DNA of 64,000 nucleotides from Nonomuraea solani (GTDB lineage: Bacteria; Actinomycetota; Actinomycetes; Streptosporangiales; Streptosporangiaceae). The notes under the pieces are model-generated. The model worked only from the letters and a program-made list of their open reading frames with translations. It ran no database searches and had not been told where the DNA came from. The stretch covers positions 922,977 to 986,976 of the forward strand of contig NZ_FNVT01000001.1 of NCBI RefSeq assembly GCF_900108335.1, in the 5' to 3' direction. Shown here in pieces: positions 8,533 to 17,634 of the stretch (positions are counted from its first letter, which is position 1; every line of letters starts with the position of its first letter). A program made the translations under genes and the position numbers.

Positions 8533-10925
8533 GTCGCGCCCCGGCGGGTGTCGAAGACGACGACGCCCGGCTCGGGGCGCTCCACCTTGACCTCACGACC
8601 GTGCTGCCTGACCGTGACCGGGGCCGCGGTGCGCAGGGTGAGCTTCCGGCCCAGGTCCGAGCGGATCCGGCTCCCGCCCAGGGCGCCGCCGGCCCACTCC
8701 AGGTCCACCTCGAACCCGCCGCGCGCCCGCAGCCCCTTGAACGACCCCGCCGGCCAGGCGGTGGGCAGCGCGGGCAGCAGGTGCACCTGGTCGCCGTGGC
8801 TCTGCAGCAGCATCTCCGTGATCCCGGAGGTGCCGCCGAAGTTGCCGTCGATCTGGAACGGCGGGTGCAGGTCGAACATGTTGGGCGCGGTCCGCGCGGG
8901 AACCAGCAGGTTCCCCAGCCGCTTGTACGCCTCCTTCGCGTCGAGCAGCCGCGCCCAGAAGTTGATCTTCCAGGCCAGCGACCACCCGGCCCCCGCCTCC
9001 CCGCGCAGCTCCAGCGTCCGCCGCGCGGCCTGGGCCAGCTCGGGGGACAGGCGTGGATCGATCTGGTGGCCGGGGAACAGCCCCCACAGGTGCGAGATGT
9101 GCCGGCTGCGGGAGAGCGCCGCGTCGCCCCGGTAGTCCTCCTGCCACTCCTGGATCTGCCCGAGATGCCCGACCTGGTTGGGCACGAACCGGGTGGCGGC
9201 CTCCGTCACCTTCGCCCGCATGCCCTCCTCGACCCCGAGGATCTCCGACGCCTCCGCGAAGGCCCCGAACAGGTCCCGCAGGATCTGCATGTCCATGGTC
9301 GGGCCCGCGCAGATGCTGACGTTCTCGCCGCCGTCCTCGTGGTGGCCGACCTCGGGGGAGTGCGACGGGTTGGTCACCAGGTAGCCGGTCCTGGGGTCGG
9401 TCTGCAGCGTGTCGAGGAAGAACTCCACCGAGCCCTTGATCAGCGGGAAGTGCTCGCGCAGCCGCCGCTCGTCGCCGGTGTAGAGGTAGTGCTCCCACAA
9501 CGTCAGGCACAGCCACGCGCCGCCGGTGGGCCAGACGCCGTAGAAGGCGAAGTCGACGGGGGCCGTGCCGCGCCAGCCGTCGGTGTTGTGGTGCGCCACC
9601 CAGCCGGCGGCGCCGTACTGGGCCTTCGCGGTCCGCGCGCCGGTCTCCGCCAGGTCCTTGATCAGGTCGAACAGCGGGTCCATGCACTCGGCCAGGTTGC
9701 CTGGACCGGCCGGCCAGTAGTTCATCTCGCAGTTGATGTTGATGGTGTACTTCGACTCCCACGCGGGCGTCAGCGAGTCGTTCCAGACGCCCTGCAGGTT
9801 CGCGGCATGGCCGGGCGCGCGGGAGCAGGAGATCAGCAGGTAGCGGCCGTACTGGAAGTAGAGGGCGGCGAGCTGCGGGTCGGTGTCGAGCTGCTTGCGG
9901 GCGATGCGCTCGTCGGTCGGCAGCGCGATCGCGTCCGACGTGCCGAGGTCGATCTCCACCCGGTCGAACAGCCGCCGGTAGTCGCCGAGGTGCCTGCGGC
10001 GCAGGAGCTCGTACGGCTGCCCGCTCGCCCGCTTCAGGTGCTTCCCGGCCACCTCCGCCGGGTCGCCGCCGACGTCCTTGAAGCTGCGGTAGCTGGAGCC
10101 CATGGAGATCAGCACCGTGACCTCGTCGGCGCCCGCCACGGACAGCGTGCCGCCGTCGGTGGTGACCGTGCCGCCCTTCGCCTTCGCCCTGGCCAGGGCG
10201 CGGAAGCGGACCTCGCCCTTCAGGCCCTGGGTGTCGCCGCTGACCCCGTCGAGCGCGATCGTGCCGTCGCCGGCGGACGACGTGGTGGTGGCGACCTGCG
10301 GGCTGGTGAAGGCCGCCTGGAACGTCACCGAGCCGGGCTTGTCGGCCGTGTGCCGGACGACGATGACCTGGTCGGGGTTGCTGGCGAACACCTCGCGCGT
10401 GTGGCGTACGCCGTCGCGCACGAACGTCACGGTGGTGACGGCCCTGGTCAGGTCCAGCTCGCGGCGATATTCGGTGAACTCGGCCGAGCCCGGGTAGGTC
10501 AGCGTGAGGTCGCCGAGCACCTGGTACGGCGCCTGCTCGCTGGGCTTGCCGAGGAACTTCTGGTCGGCCAGGTTCTGGGCCGCCTGCCACTTGTCCTCCC
10601 AGACCCACTGCCGGATCTGCGGAAGGGCGGCCAGCGCCTCCGGATTGTCGTAGTCGTGCGGCCCGCCGGCCCAGATGCTGTCCTCGTTGAGCTGCAGGCG
10701 CTCGGTGGCCACGCCGCCGAACACCATCGCGCCCAGCCGCCCGCAGCCCACGGGCAGCGCCTCCAGCCAGACCCCGGCCGGGCGGGTGTACCAGAGGGTC
10801 AGCGGGTTGCCCCGCGTGCCCGCCTGGGCCGGGCCGCCGGTCGCGCCGCTCACCAGCAGGGATCCGGCCGCGGCACCTAACCCGGTCGTGATCACGCCGC
10901 GCCGTGTGTAGCCGTCAATGGTCAC
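8508..10925 (-). CDS. Tat-exported GH95 glycoside hydrolase (alpha-L-fucosidase / alpha-L-galactosidase)
   Basis: 805 aa from GTG at 10925 behind AGGAG. The start [14 protein letters not shown] is a twin-arginine signal, followed by a hydrophobic stretch ending AQA. The mature enzyme opens with [20 protein letters not shown] and [13 protein letters not shown], hallmarks of the GH95 N-terminal domain. The catalytic barrel shows [13 protein letters not shown] (the two Asn of the active site), [38 protein letters not shown], and [19 protein letters not shown], whose Asp aligns with the general base. GH95 members remove terminal alpha-1,2-fucose or L-galactose. Divergent transcription from a fucose-oxidation pair supports fucose or L-galactose release. 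Confidence 0.92.
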   Translation of the reverse strand: MTIDGYTRRGVITTGLGAAAGSLLVSGATGGPAQAGTRGNPLTLWYTRPAGVWLEALPVGCGRLGAMVFGGVATERLQLNEDSIWAGGPHDYDNPEALAALPQIRQWVWEDKWQAAQNLADQKFLGKPSEQAPYQVLGDLTLTYPGSAEFTEYRRELDLTRAVTTVTFVRDGVRHTREVFASNPDQVIVVRHTADKPGSVTFQAAFTSPQVATTTSSAGDGTIALDGVSGDTQGLKGEVRFRALARAKAKGGTVTTDGGTLSVAGADEVTVLISMGSSYRSFKDVGGDPAEVAGKHLKRASGQPYELLRRRHLGDYRRLFDRVEIDLGTSDAIALPTDERIARKQLDTDPQLAALYFQYGRYLLISCSRAPGHAANLQGVWNDSLTPAWESKYTININCEMNYWPAGPGNLAECMDPLFDLIKDLAETGARTAKAQYGAAGWVAHHNTDGWRGTAPVDFAFYGVWPTGGAWLCLTLWEHYLYTGDERRLREHFPLIKGSVEFFLDTLQTDPRTGYLVTNPSHSPEVGHHEDGGENVSICAGPTMDMQILRDLFGAFAEASEILGVEEGMRAKVTEAATRFVPNQVGHLGQIQEWQEDYRGDAALSRSRHISHLWGLFPGHQIDPRLSPELAQAARRTLELRGEAGAGWSLAWKINFWARLLDAKEAYKRLGNLLVPARTAPNMFDLHPPFQIDGNFGGTSGITEMLLQSHGDQVHLLPALPTAWPAGSFKGLRARGGFEVDLEWAGGALGGSRIRSDLGRKLTLRTAAPVTVRQHGREVKVERPEPGVVVFDTRRGATYDITPSA

Positions 10926-11160
10926 CGTTGCTCCTGTTCCAGAACACAAGGGAAGTCCACGAAAAACGATGGGAAGATCGCGCCACGCGCCCGGCGCGGG
11001 GGAAGGTGTCGGCGGAAACTCTCGCCGTACAGACGTAGGATGTATGTCTACGCGACGAGGTCGATATCTGTCCAGACCCTTGGTCATCTGGTCCATGACA
11101 TGGGAGGTCTGCTAGGTTGCGTGCTGCAAACGATCTCCAAGCGGAGAGGGGACCCGAGAC
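10926..11160. promoter_or_regulatory. Divergent control region between GH95 and the aldo/keto reductase
   Basis: Contains TTGGTCATCTGGTCC (11080-11094), which resembles the spacer element at 7328-7342 of the import promoter (12 of 16 positions over the extended match). It also has an imperfect inverted repeat AGACGTA-N5-TATGTCT (11031-11049) whose right arm, with its preceding G, GTATGTCT, recurs at 2328-2335. Sharing with the region next to the GntR/FCD regulator suggests common control. No convincing -10/-35 pair could be fixed. Confidence 0.4.
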
Positions 11161-12042
11161 GTGAGGCTCGGTCGCAGCGGCGTCACCGTTTCCAGGGTCG
11201 GCCTCGGCACCGCGCCCCTGGCCGGGCTCTACACCCCCGTCGGCGAGGAGCAGGCCGCGGCCACGCTCGAAGCCGCCTGGGACGCGGGCGTCCGCTACTT
11301 CGACACCGCCCCCCGTTATGGCGAGGGGCTGGCCGAGCGCAGGCTGGGACGGTTCCTGGCCGGCGTGGACCGGGCCGCGGTGACGGTGTCCAGCAAGGTC
11401 GGCGCGCTGCTCGATCCGGTCAGGCGCGACTACACCGTGGAGGGCGTGTACGCCTCCCTGGTCGGCAGTTTGGAACGTACCGGGCTGGACGCGTTCGACC
11501 TCCTGCTCATCCACGACCCGGACGACCACTGGGAACAGGCGGTGCGGTACGCGTACCCCGCGCTGGAGCGGCTGCGCGCGCAGGGCGGGGTGCGGGCGAT
11601 CGGCGTGGGCATGAACCAGGCCGCGATGCCGGCCAGGTTCGTGCGGGAGACCGACGTGGACTGCGTGATGGTGGCCGGGCGCTACAGCCTGCTCGACCGC
11701 ACGGCCGGCGACGAACTGCTGCCGCTGTGCGCGGAGCGCGGGGTCGGCGTGCTGGTCGCGGGGGTGTTCAACGGCGGGATCCTGGCCGACCCCACACCCG
11801 GCGCGCACTACGACTACCGGCCGGCGAGTGAGCCGGTGCTGAAGCGGGCCCGTGCGATGGCCGAGCTGTGCGAGGCTCACGGGGTCCCGCTCGCCGCGGC
11901 CGCCCTGCGGTTCCCGCTGCGCCATCCGGCCGTGACCGGCGTCGTCGTCGGCGCCCGTAGCCCCGAGGAGGTGGCCGAGGACATGACCCTGGCCGCCACC
12001 ACCATCCCCGACGCCCTCTGGGCGGAGTTGGAGGCCGAGTAA
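11161..12042 (+). CDS. Aldo/keto reductase, L-fucose dehydrogenase-like
   Basis: 293 aa from GTG at 11161. The catalytic tetrad is visible: FDTAPRYGEG supplies Asp and Tyr, SSKVG the Lys, and LLLIHDPDDHW the His. The C-terminal part GVVVGARSPEEV is the usual cofactor-binding segment. The family includes D-threo-aldose (L-fucose) dehydrogenase and pyridoxal 4-dehydrogenase. The gene is three bases upstream of a fuconolactonase-like gene and divergent from a GH95 fucosidase, so NAD(P)-dependent oxidation of L-fucose or L-galactose to the lactone is the best-supported role. Cytoplasmic. Sugar specificity is inferred from context only. Confidence 0.85.
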   Translation: MRLGRSGVTVSRVGLGTAPLAGLYTPVGEEQAAATLEAAWDAGVRYFDTAPRYGEGLAERRLGRFLAGVDRAAVTVSSKVGALLDPVRRDYTVEGVYASLVGSLERTGLDAFDLLLIHDPDDHWEQAVRYAYPALERLRAQGGVRAIGVGMNQAAMPARFVRETDVDCVMVAGRYSLLDRTAGDELLPLCAERGVGVLVAGVFNGGILADPTPGAHYDYRPASEPVLKRARAMAELCEAHGVPLAAAALRFPLRHPAVTGVVVGARSPEEVAEDMTLAATTIPDALWAELEAE

Positions 12043-12045
12043 CCC

Positions 12046-12879
12046 ATGAGCCGCATCGACGCCCACCACCACGTCTGGGACGTGTCCGCCCGGCCGCACA
12101 CCTGGCTGGACGGGGAGAAGCTGGCGCCCGTGCGCCGCACGTTCACCCTCGACGACCTCGCCGGGCCCGCCGCCGCGGCCGGGGTGAGCAGGACCGTGCT
12201 GGTGCAGGTGCTGCCCGACCAGGCCGAGACCGAGGAGTTCCTGGCTCTGGCCGCCGGGTCCGAGCTGGTCGCCGGCGTCGTCGGCTGGGTCGACCTGACC
12301 GCCCCCGACGTCGGCGACCGGCTCGCCGCGCTGCCCGCCGGGCTCGTGGGCGTGCGCCACGGCGTGCAGTCCGAGCCCGACCCGAACTGGCTCAACCGGC
12401 CCGGCGTGCGCCGCGGGCTGGCCGCAGTGGCCGCCGCCGGGCTGGCCTACGACCTGCTCACGCTGCCGCACCAGCTGCCCGCCGCCATCGACACGGTGGC
12501 CGCGCTGCCCGGGCTGACGTTCGTGCTCGACCACCTGTCCAAGCCGCCGATCGCCGCGGGCGAGCTGGAGCCGTGGCGGTCGCGGATCGCCGAGCTGGCC
12601 GCCCACCCCAACGTCTACTGCAAGCTGTCCGGCATGGTCACCGAGGCCGACTGGGCGGCCTGGCGGGTGGCCGACCTGCGGCCGTACGCGGAGGTGGTGC
12701 TGGAGGCGTTCGGGCCCGGGCGGGTGATGTTCGGCTCCGACTGGCCGGTCTGCTTGCTCGCGGCCGAGTACGAGCAGGTCGCCGGGGCGGCGGACGAGCT
12801 GACCGCCGGGCTGTCGGAGGGCGAGCGGGCCGAGGTCTTCGCCGGTACGGCGCGGCGCGCGTACCGGCTCGACCTCTGA
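12046..12879 (+). CDS. Amidohydrolase-family lactonase, L-fuconolactonase-like
   Basis: 277 aa. The N-terminal RIDAHHHVWDVSARPHTWL carries the HxH metal motif of the amidohydrolase_2 family. Later elements are LDHLSKPPI (His), NVYCKLSGM, and RVMFGSDWPV with the metal-binding Asp near the C-terminus. This is the pattern of L-fuconolactonase and L-rhamnono-lactonase, which open a sugar lactone to the acid. It follows the aldo/keto reductase by three bases and must be co-transcribed. The next enzyme expected, an enolase-family fuconate dehydratase, is not in the window. It ends four bases from the convergent DUF4432 gene, leaving no room for a separate terminator. Confidence 0.87.
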   Translation: MSRIDAHHHVWDVSARPHTWLDGEKLAPVRRTFTLDDLAGPAAAAGVSRTVLVQVLPDQAETEEFLALAAGSELVAGVVGWVDLTAPDVGDRLAALPAGLVGVRHGVQSEPDPNWLNRPGVRRGLAAVAAAGLAYDLLTLPHQLPAAIDTVAALPGLTFVLDHLSKPPIAAGELEPWRSRIAELAAHPNVYCKLSGMVTEADWAAWRVADLRPYAEVVLEAFGPGRVMFGSDWPVCLLAAEYEQVAGAADELTAGLSEGERAEVFAGTARRAYRLDL

Positions 12880-12883
12880 GCCC

Positions 12884-13930
12884 TCAGGCGGCCCCGACAC
12901 GGAAGGTCGTGTGGTACGAGCGTGACTCCTGCGGTCCCAGCCAGATCATGCTGCCGTCCTGCCGGGAGGCCGCGTCACCGGAAACGTGGTGCGTGGACGG
13001 CTCCAGGCCGACCGCGTAGTTGCCCGAGCGCAGGTTCATCCACTCGAAGAAGTACGGGAACTCATCGGCCCGCCACTCCACGCTCACCCGCATCCCGAGC
13101 CGGTCGTTGACCACCGCCACCCGGTGCAGCCCGTCGCCGCCGGGGATGAGCGCGTGCTCGTACACCTGCTCCACGAACCCCGGCACCGGGCCGGGGAAGG
13201 TGATGTGGTCGGCCTTCTGCTCGGCCACGCTGTCGCTCTGCCAGAGCGTCTCGCGGATGCCGGCCTCCAGCCGGGCGCCCTCGTCGAGCAGCGGCCAGCC
13301 CAGGTTGATGTGGTACAGGTACATGTGCGGCGACGCCTCGAACCCGGCGTTCGTCACCGTGTCGATCAGCCGGATCTCGTCGCCGCCCAGGTCGGCCTCG
13401 ATGCGGCGGACCAGCCGCAGGTTCTCGGCGAACACCGCCGCCTGCCGCACCTCGCCCTCCGCCCACAGCACGCAGCGCTCGCCGTCCCACCGCTCGCCGT
13501 AGCCGGTCAGGCGGGCCGGCAGGTTGCCGGCGCGGCCGTGCAGACCGTGCCGTACGGACTCGCGGGGCGGGTAGCGGTAGGTGCCGGCGGGGACCTCGCC
13601 GCCGAACAGCGTGTGGTCCAGGCCCGCCGTGACGATGAGCCCCGAGAACGAGCGCAGCCAGGACAGCCCGTCCTCGTCGTTGTTCTCGTGCAGGCCCGGG
13701 TGGCGGAAACCGGTGGGGGAGCGCCAGCCGAACGAGCGCCCGGCGTGCTCGGCGTGCCCGATGTCCATGCACCGATCCACCAGCACGTCGAAGGCCAGCC
13801 CCGAACCGGTGCGGAACTCCAGCGTCCTGATCCCGCGCTCGGCACCGTCGCCGAGCGTCACCAGCCGCACCCCGCCGGCCGCGCTCAGGTCGCCCGTCAG
13901 CTCGGCCAGCCGCCTGCGGTTCGGCGTCAT
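12884..13930 (-). CDS. DUF4432 family protein (aldose-epimerase-like)
   Basis: 348 aa, ATG at 13930 overlapping the SDR gene as ATGA. Sequence blocks such as LAFDVLVDRCMDIGHAEHAG, LYHINLGWPLLDEGA and VGLEPSTHHVSG fit the DUF4432 / galactose-mutarotase-like beta-sandwich family. Members are found in many sugar catabolic operons, and a few have epimerase-type activity on sugars or sugar acids. No signal peptide. It is the last gene of the leftward arm of the CoA-transferase divergon. The role is probably anomer or lactone interconversion, but this is unproven. Confidence 0.8.
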   Translation of the reverse strand: MTPNRRRLAELTGDLSAAGGVRLVTLGDGAERGIRTLEFRTGSGLAFDVLVDRCMDIGHAEHAGRSFGWRSPTGFRHPGLHENNDEDGLSWLRSFSGLIVTAGLDHTLFGGEVPAGTYRYPPRESVRHGLHGRAGNLPARLTGYGERWDGERCVLWAEGEVRQAAVFAENLRLVRRIEADLGGDEIRLIDTVTNAGFEASPHMYLYHINLGWPLLDEGARLEAGIRETLWQSDSVAEQKADHITFPGPVPGFVEQVYEHALIPGGDGLHRVAVVNDRLGMRVSVEWRADEFPYFFEWMNLRSGNYAVGLEPSTHHVSGDAASRQDGSMIWLGPQESRSYHTTFRVGAA

Positions 13931-14628
13931 GCCATCACCCACCCTCCGTTGACTTCGATGGTCTGGCCCGTGACGAACGAGGCGTCCGGGCCGGTCAGGA
14001 ACGACACCACGGCGGCCAGCTCCTCGGGCGTGCCACGCCGCTGGAGCGCCTGCCGCTCCAGGACATGCCGGTTGTACGCCTCCAGGTCCTCGTGGATCTC
14101 CTCGGCCGCCGTCGGGAACGCCCCCGGCGACACGCAGTTGACCCGGATCTCCTTCGGGCCCAGCTCGCGGGCCAGCGCCCTGGTGAGCGAGGTGGCCGCG
14201 CCCTTCGTGGCCACGTAGGCGGCCAGGTCGGACCAGCCGCCGTGCATGGTGATCGAGGCGATGTTGACGATCGCGCCGCCGCCGTCGCCCATCTGCCGGG
14301 CGGCGTGCTGCGCGCACAGCCAGTAGGCGCGCTGGTTGACCGCGTGCACGTCGTCGTACTCGGCCAGCGGCACCTCCAGGAAGGGCCGGGCCGGGTAGAT
14401 CGCGGCGTTGTTGACGAGGATGCCGACCGGGCCGAGCCGGTCGGCCGTCTCGCCGAACGCGGCCTCGATGGCGGCCGGGTCGCGCAGGTCGGCCTTCAGG
14501 TTGAGCGCGCCCTCGAGCCCCGCGGTGCCGACGTCGAGTGCGGCCACCTGGTGGCCGTCGGCGGCCAGGCGGCGCACGATCGCGCGGCCGAGCGCTCCGG
14601 CGGCGCCGGTGACGAGCGCCGTGCTCAT
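13927..14628 (-). CDS. SDR-family NAD(P)-dependent dehydrogenase
   Basis: 233 aa, ATG at 14628 overlapping the upstream gene as ATGA. TGAAGALG near residue 7 is the cofactor motif, and ILVNNAA and the catalytic Ser/Tyr/Lys (NIASITMHGG, AAYVATKGA) are intact. The C-terminal VTGQTIEVNGGW is typical of classical SDRs. Among related enzymes are 2-keto-3-deoxy-L-fuconate dehydrogenases and sugar-acid dehydrogenases. In this operon it most likely oxidises a hydroxyl on the sugar acid to a ketone, making the 3-oxo acid that a DUF1537 kinase and RuBisCO-like decarboxylase could use. Substrate assignment is inference. Confidence 0.88.
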   Translation of the reverse strand: MSTALVTGAAGALGRAIVRRLAADGHQVAALDVGTAGLEGALNLKADLRDPAAIEAAFGETADRLGPVGILVNNAAIYPARPFLEVPLAEYDDVHAVNQRAYWLCAQHAARQMGDGGGAIVNIASITMHGGWSDLAAYVATKGAATSLTRALARELGPKEIRVNCVSPGAFPTAAEEIHEDLEAYNRHVLERQALQRRGTPEELAAVVSFLTGPDASFVTGQTIEVNGGWVMA

Positions 14629-15659
14629 GCGTTCCTCCATTCCTCGCGCAGGTCGCCGAGCAGGGCGGGAGCCGGGGTGCGGGCGAGCAGCCCGGCTCGG
14701 ATCAGCGCCGACGAGCGCTCCTGCAGGGCGATGTAACCGGGGAAGCGCGGCCTGATCCAGGCGGCCTCCATAGTGGCGGCGGTGTCGCGGTAGAAGCCCT
14801 CGCGCTGCCAGGCGGCGGCCGACGCGGGCTGGCCGCCGGTGGCCGGGAACAGCCCGGTCTGGACCGGCTCGGAGGTCAGCCGCAGCAGGTGCGCGCGGAC
14901 CGCGTCGCGGATGGTGCCGATGCGCCGCCGTGAGACCACGAGCCCGGTGCCGCCGAGCACGCTTCCCGGCGCCTTGCCCGGCCAGGCGGGCGCGTCCGAG
15001 AAGGCCAGGTCGTAGCTGGCGTAGCCGTACAGGAGCGGGCAGCAGTCCACGGCGCCCGCCGTCATCGCGTCCAGCACGCCGATCGGGTTGAGCAGTGACG
15101 ACTCCGGGTCCGACAGCGCGAGCAGCTCCGCCATCAGCTCCAGCGCCCGCTCGCCGGCCGCCTCGTCGAGGAAGTCGCCCGAGCACAGCGCGCAGAACAT
15201 CAGGAACGCGTGCGGCCCGCCCAGGCACAGCGCCATCCGCGTGCTCTTCGCCAGGTCGATCACCTCTGGCCAGGTCGCGGGCACCGTCACCCCGGGCCGG
15301 GCGGCGGCCACCTGGGTGGCGGCGTCGAGCGGCAGTGCCCACTGCCGGCCGTCGAGGTGGTAGCTCTCGCGGGAGCGGCCCGCGAACCGCAGCCCGGCCA
15401 GCTCCTCCGGCGCGAACAGCTCCTCCATCGGCACCAGCGCGTCCGTGGCCGCGCCCAGCCCCGGATGGTCGATCACCATCACGTCATAGGTCGCGGCCAG
15501 CTTCGCGATCGGCTCCGACTCGAAGCCCTCCAGCGGCTGGCGGTCCCATACGATCGGCTCGGGGACCTGTCCGTACGGGTGGTCGCCGGCCTGGTCGAGC
15601 CGGGTCAGCTCGTCCAGCGGAGCATACCCGCGCGGGTGGTCCCAGGTCAGTCCTCGCAT
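14625..15659 (-). CDS. Substrate-binding-protein-fold protein lacking a signal peptide
   Basis: 344 aa from ATG at 15659. It begins MRGLTWDHPRGYAPLDEL with no hydrophobic leader or lipobox, yet the rest resembles family-1 extracellular solute-binding proteins: YDVMVIDHPGLGAATDALVP, ATWPEVIDLAKSTRMALCLG, and LNPIGVLDAMTAGAVDCCP. The start overlaps the CoA-transferase stop by 13 bases and the end overlaps the SDR start, so it is firmly inside the catabolic operon with no permease nearby. A cytoplasmic ligand-binding or chaperone role for a CoA-linked substrate seems more likely than transport. I have an unverified impression that this gene type accompanies CaiB-like genes elsewhere. Confidence 0.75.
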   Translation of the reverse strand: MRGLTWDHPRGYAPLDELTRLDQAGDHPYGQVPEPIVWDRQPLEGFESEPIAKLAATYDVMVIDHPGLGAATDALVPMEELFAPEELAGLRFAGRSRESYHLDGRQWALPLDAATQVAAARPGVTVPATWPEVIDLAKSTRMALCLGGPHAFLMFCALCSGDFLDEAAGERALELMAELLALSDPESSLLNPIGVLDAMTAGAVDCCPLLYGYASYDLAFSDAPAWPGKAPGSVLGGTGLVVSRRRIGTIRDAVRAHLLRLTSEPVQTGLFPATGGQPASAAAWQREGFYRDTAATMEAAWIRPRFPGYIALQERSSALIRAGLLARTPAPALLGDLREEWRNA

Positions 15660-16837
15660 GCCAGCACGCCCTCCGCCACCAGCTCGGCCGTGCGCTCCGC
15701 GGGGTAGCCGAGCTCTTCGAGCAGCTCCCTCGTGTGCTCGCCGACCAGCGGGGCGCCCCTGCGCACCCCGGGCGGGGTGGCGCTGAAGCCGTACGGGAAG
15801 CCGGGCGTGGTGACCGTGCCCTCGGTGCGGTGGTCGTAGGTGACGAACGAGCCGTTGTGCTTGACCTGCGGGTCGTTGACCAGGTCGGCGTAGCCGTACA
15901 CCGGGCCCGCCCACAGGTCGAGACGGGCGAGGATCTCCAGCCACTCGGCCGTCGTGCGCTCCGGCAGGCGGCCGGCCACGAGCGCGGTGATCTCGTCGCG
16001 CCGGGTGTGGCCGTCGGCGTCACCGTCCATCGCGGCCAGCTCGGGCAGGTCGAGCGCGACGGCCAGGCCGTCCAGCCGGGGCATGCCGAGCGCGATGTAG
16101 CCGTCCTTGGTGGCGAACACGCCGTACGGGGCGCGGATGTAGGTGTGGCCGTGCGGCTCGCTGCCGCGCCGCTGCGGCACCTTGCCGACCGTGTAGATCG
16201 ACAGCTCCTGCATCTGCACGGCGACCGCCGCGTCCAGCATGTTGACGCTCACCCGCTGGCCCTCGCCGGTGCGCTCGCGGTGTAACAGCGCGGCCAGCGC
16301 GCCCTCGAACGCGCTGTAGGCGGTGATGGCGTCGATCGCGTACGAGCCGGCGGGCACGGGCGGGTCGCCGTCGCGGCCGGTGCTCAGCATGGCGCCGCTC
16401 ATGGCCTGCAGCAGCAGGTCCTGGCCGGGCCTGGAGATGTACGGGCCGCTCTCGCCGTAGCCGGACATGGAGACGTACACGATGGCCGCGTTGAGCCCGC
16501 TGATCGTGTCGTAGTCCATGCCGAGCCGCTCGGCCACGCCGGGCCGGTAGTTCTGCAGGAACACGTCCGCCGACGCGGCCAGCTTGTGCACGATCTCGCG
16601 GCCCTCGCCGGACTTGAGGTTGACCGCGAGGCTGCGCTTGTTGCGGTTGAGCGACAGGAACGAGGCGTTGACCTGGTTGCCGACGGCGCCGCCCGCCGGG
16701 GCGTGCCGCTGCCACTCGCCGGTCACCGGCTCCACCTTGACCACGTCCGCGCCCAGGTCGCCCAGCCGCATGGCGGCCAGCGGGCCCGCCATCGCGATGG
16801 ACAGGTCGACCACGCGGTATCCGTCGAGCACGCCCAT
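15647..16837 (-). CDS. CaiB/BaiF family (class III) CoA-transferase
   Basis: 396 aa. The N-terminal GYRVVDLSIAMAGPLAAMRL with GDLGADVVKVEP is the CoA-binding opening of the family. SLNRNKRSLAVNLKSGEGRE, FLQNYRPGVAERLG and GYGESGPY follow. RPGQDLLLQAMSG then SYAIDAITAYSAFEG contain the conserved Asp that normally forms the acyl anhydride with substrate (my alignment is approximate). Such enzymes move CoA between carboxylates. It is followed upstream on the same strand by a CaiD-like hydratase gene with one intervening base, echoing the carnitine CaiB-CaiD pair, but the carnitine system itself is not indicated by other genes. Confidence 0.9.
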   Translation of the reverse strand: MGVLDGYRVVDLSIAMAGPLAAMRLGDLGADVVKVEPVTGEWQRHAPAGGAVGNQVNASFLSLNRNKRSLAVNLKSGEGREIVHKLAASADVFLQNYRPGVAERLGMDYDTISGLNAAIVYVSMSGYGESGPYISRPGQDLLLQAMSGAMLSTGRDGDPPVPAGSYAIDAITAYSAFEGALAALLHRERTGEGQRVSVNMLDAAVAVQMQELSIYTVGKVPQRRGSEPHGHTYIRAPYGVFATKDGYIALGMPRLDGLAVALDLPELAAMDGDADGHTRRDEITALVAGRLPERTTAEWLEILARLDLWAGPVYGYADLVNDPQVKHNGSFVTYDHRTEGTVTTPGFPYGFSATPPGVRRGAPLVGEHTRELLEELGYPAERTAELVAEGVLACED

Positions 16838-16838
16838 G

Positions 16839-17615
16839 TCAGCGCCCCTCGAAGACGGGCTCGCGGCGGGCGGCGAAGGCGGCCCTGCCCTCGGCCGCGT
16901 CGTCGGTGGCGAAGCAGACGGTCTGCAGGTCGCGTTCGTACTGGATGGCCTGGTCGAGCGGCATCGAGTAGGCGGCCTTGAGGTTGGCCTTGGCGGTCTG
17001 CGCGGCGATCGGCGGCCGCTTGGCGATCGTCTCGGCCAGCGTCCTGGCCGCCTTCAGCAACTCGGCCCGCGGGTGCACGTCGGTGACGAGCCCCCAATCC
17101 CTGGCGCGGGCGGCGTCGATCGGGTCGCCGGTGAGCAGCATGGTGGCCGCGTTGCCAGGGCCGACGGAGTGGGCCAGCAGCGCCGACTGGCCGCTGCCGC
17201 CGATCCAGCCCAGTTTGATCTCCGGCGCGGCGAACGTGGCCGTCTCGGCGGCCAGCCGGATGTCGCAGGCCATGGCCAGCTCCAGGCCGCCGCCGTAAGC
17301 GTAGCCGTTGACGGCCGCGATGATCGGCTTGCGCAGGGCCCGGACGGCGTCGCCGTAGTCGCCGCGGTTGCGGAACTCCCACGGGGTGGCGTACTCGTCG
17401 AGCTCGCGGATGTCGCTGCCGACGCAGAAGGAGCGCTCGCCCGCGCCCGTGAGCACGGCCACCCGGATGGTGGGGTCGGCCTCCACCCGGCTCAGGCAGG
17501 CGCGCAGGGCGGCGGCCATGTCGGGGGTGATGGCGTTGAGCTTGGCGGGTCTGTTGAGGGTGACGACGGCCACCGGGCCGTCGACGTCGAGGAGGACGTC
17601 CAAGTGAGAGCTCAT
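16839..17615 (-). CDS. Enoyl-CoA hydratase/isomerase family protein (CaiD-like)
   Basis: 258 aa, full length for crotonases. VVTLNRPAKLNAITPDM, FCVGSDIREL, then GYAYGGGLELAMACDIRLA and FAAPEIKLGWIGGSGQS cover the oxyanion hole and the two Glu positions (GGGLELA and APEI) used by hydratases. The usual IPGAGG after the second Glu is changed to IGGSGQ. It acts on a CoA ester produced by the adjoining CoA-transferase, adding or removing water. One base separates the two genes. Being first after the regulator gene, it is probably transcribed with it. Confidence 0.9.
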   Translation of the reverse strand: MSSHLDVLLDVDGPVAVVTLNRPAKLNAITPDMAAALRACLSRVEADPTIRVAVLTGAGERSFCVGSDIRELDEYATPWEFRNRGDYGDAVRALRKPIIAAVNGYAYGGGLELAMACDIRLAAETATFAAPEIKLGWIGGSGQSALLAHSVGPGNAATMLLTGDPIDAARARDWGLVTDVHPRAELLKAARTLAETIAKRPPIAAQTAKANLKAAYSMPLDQAIQYERDLQTVCFATDDAAEGRAAFAARREPVFEGR

Positions 17616-17634
17616 TTCCAGCGTTTCGACGGGT

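Noticed and set aside
16839..17615. Carnitine (cai) operon
   Set aside because: CaiB- and CaiD-like genes occur, but no CaiT, CaiC, CaiA or Fix genes; the other neighbours point to sugar acids.
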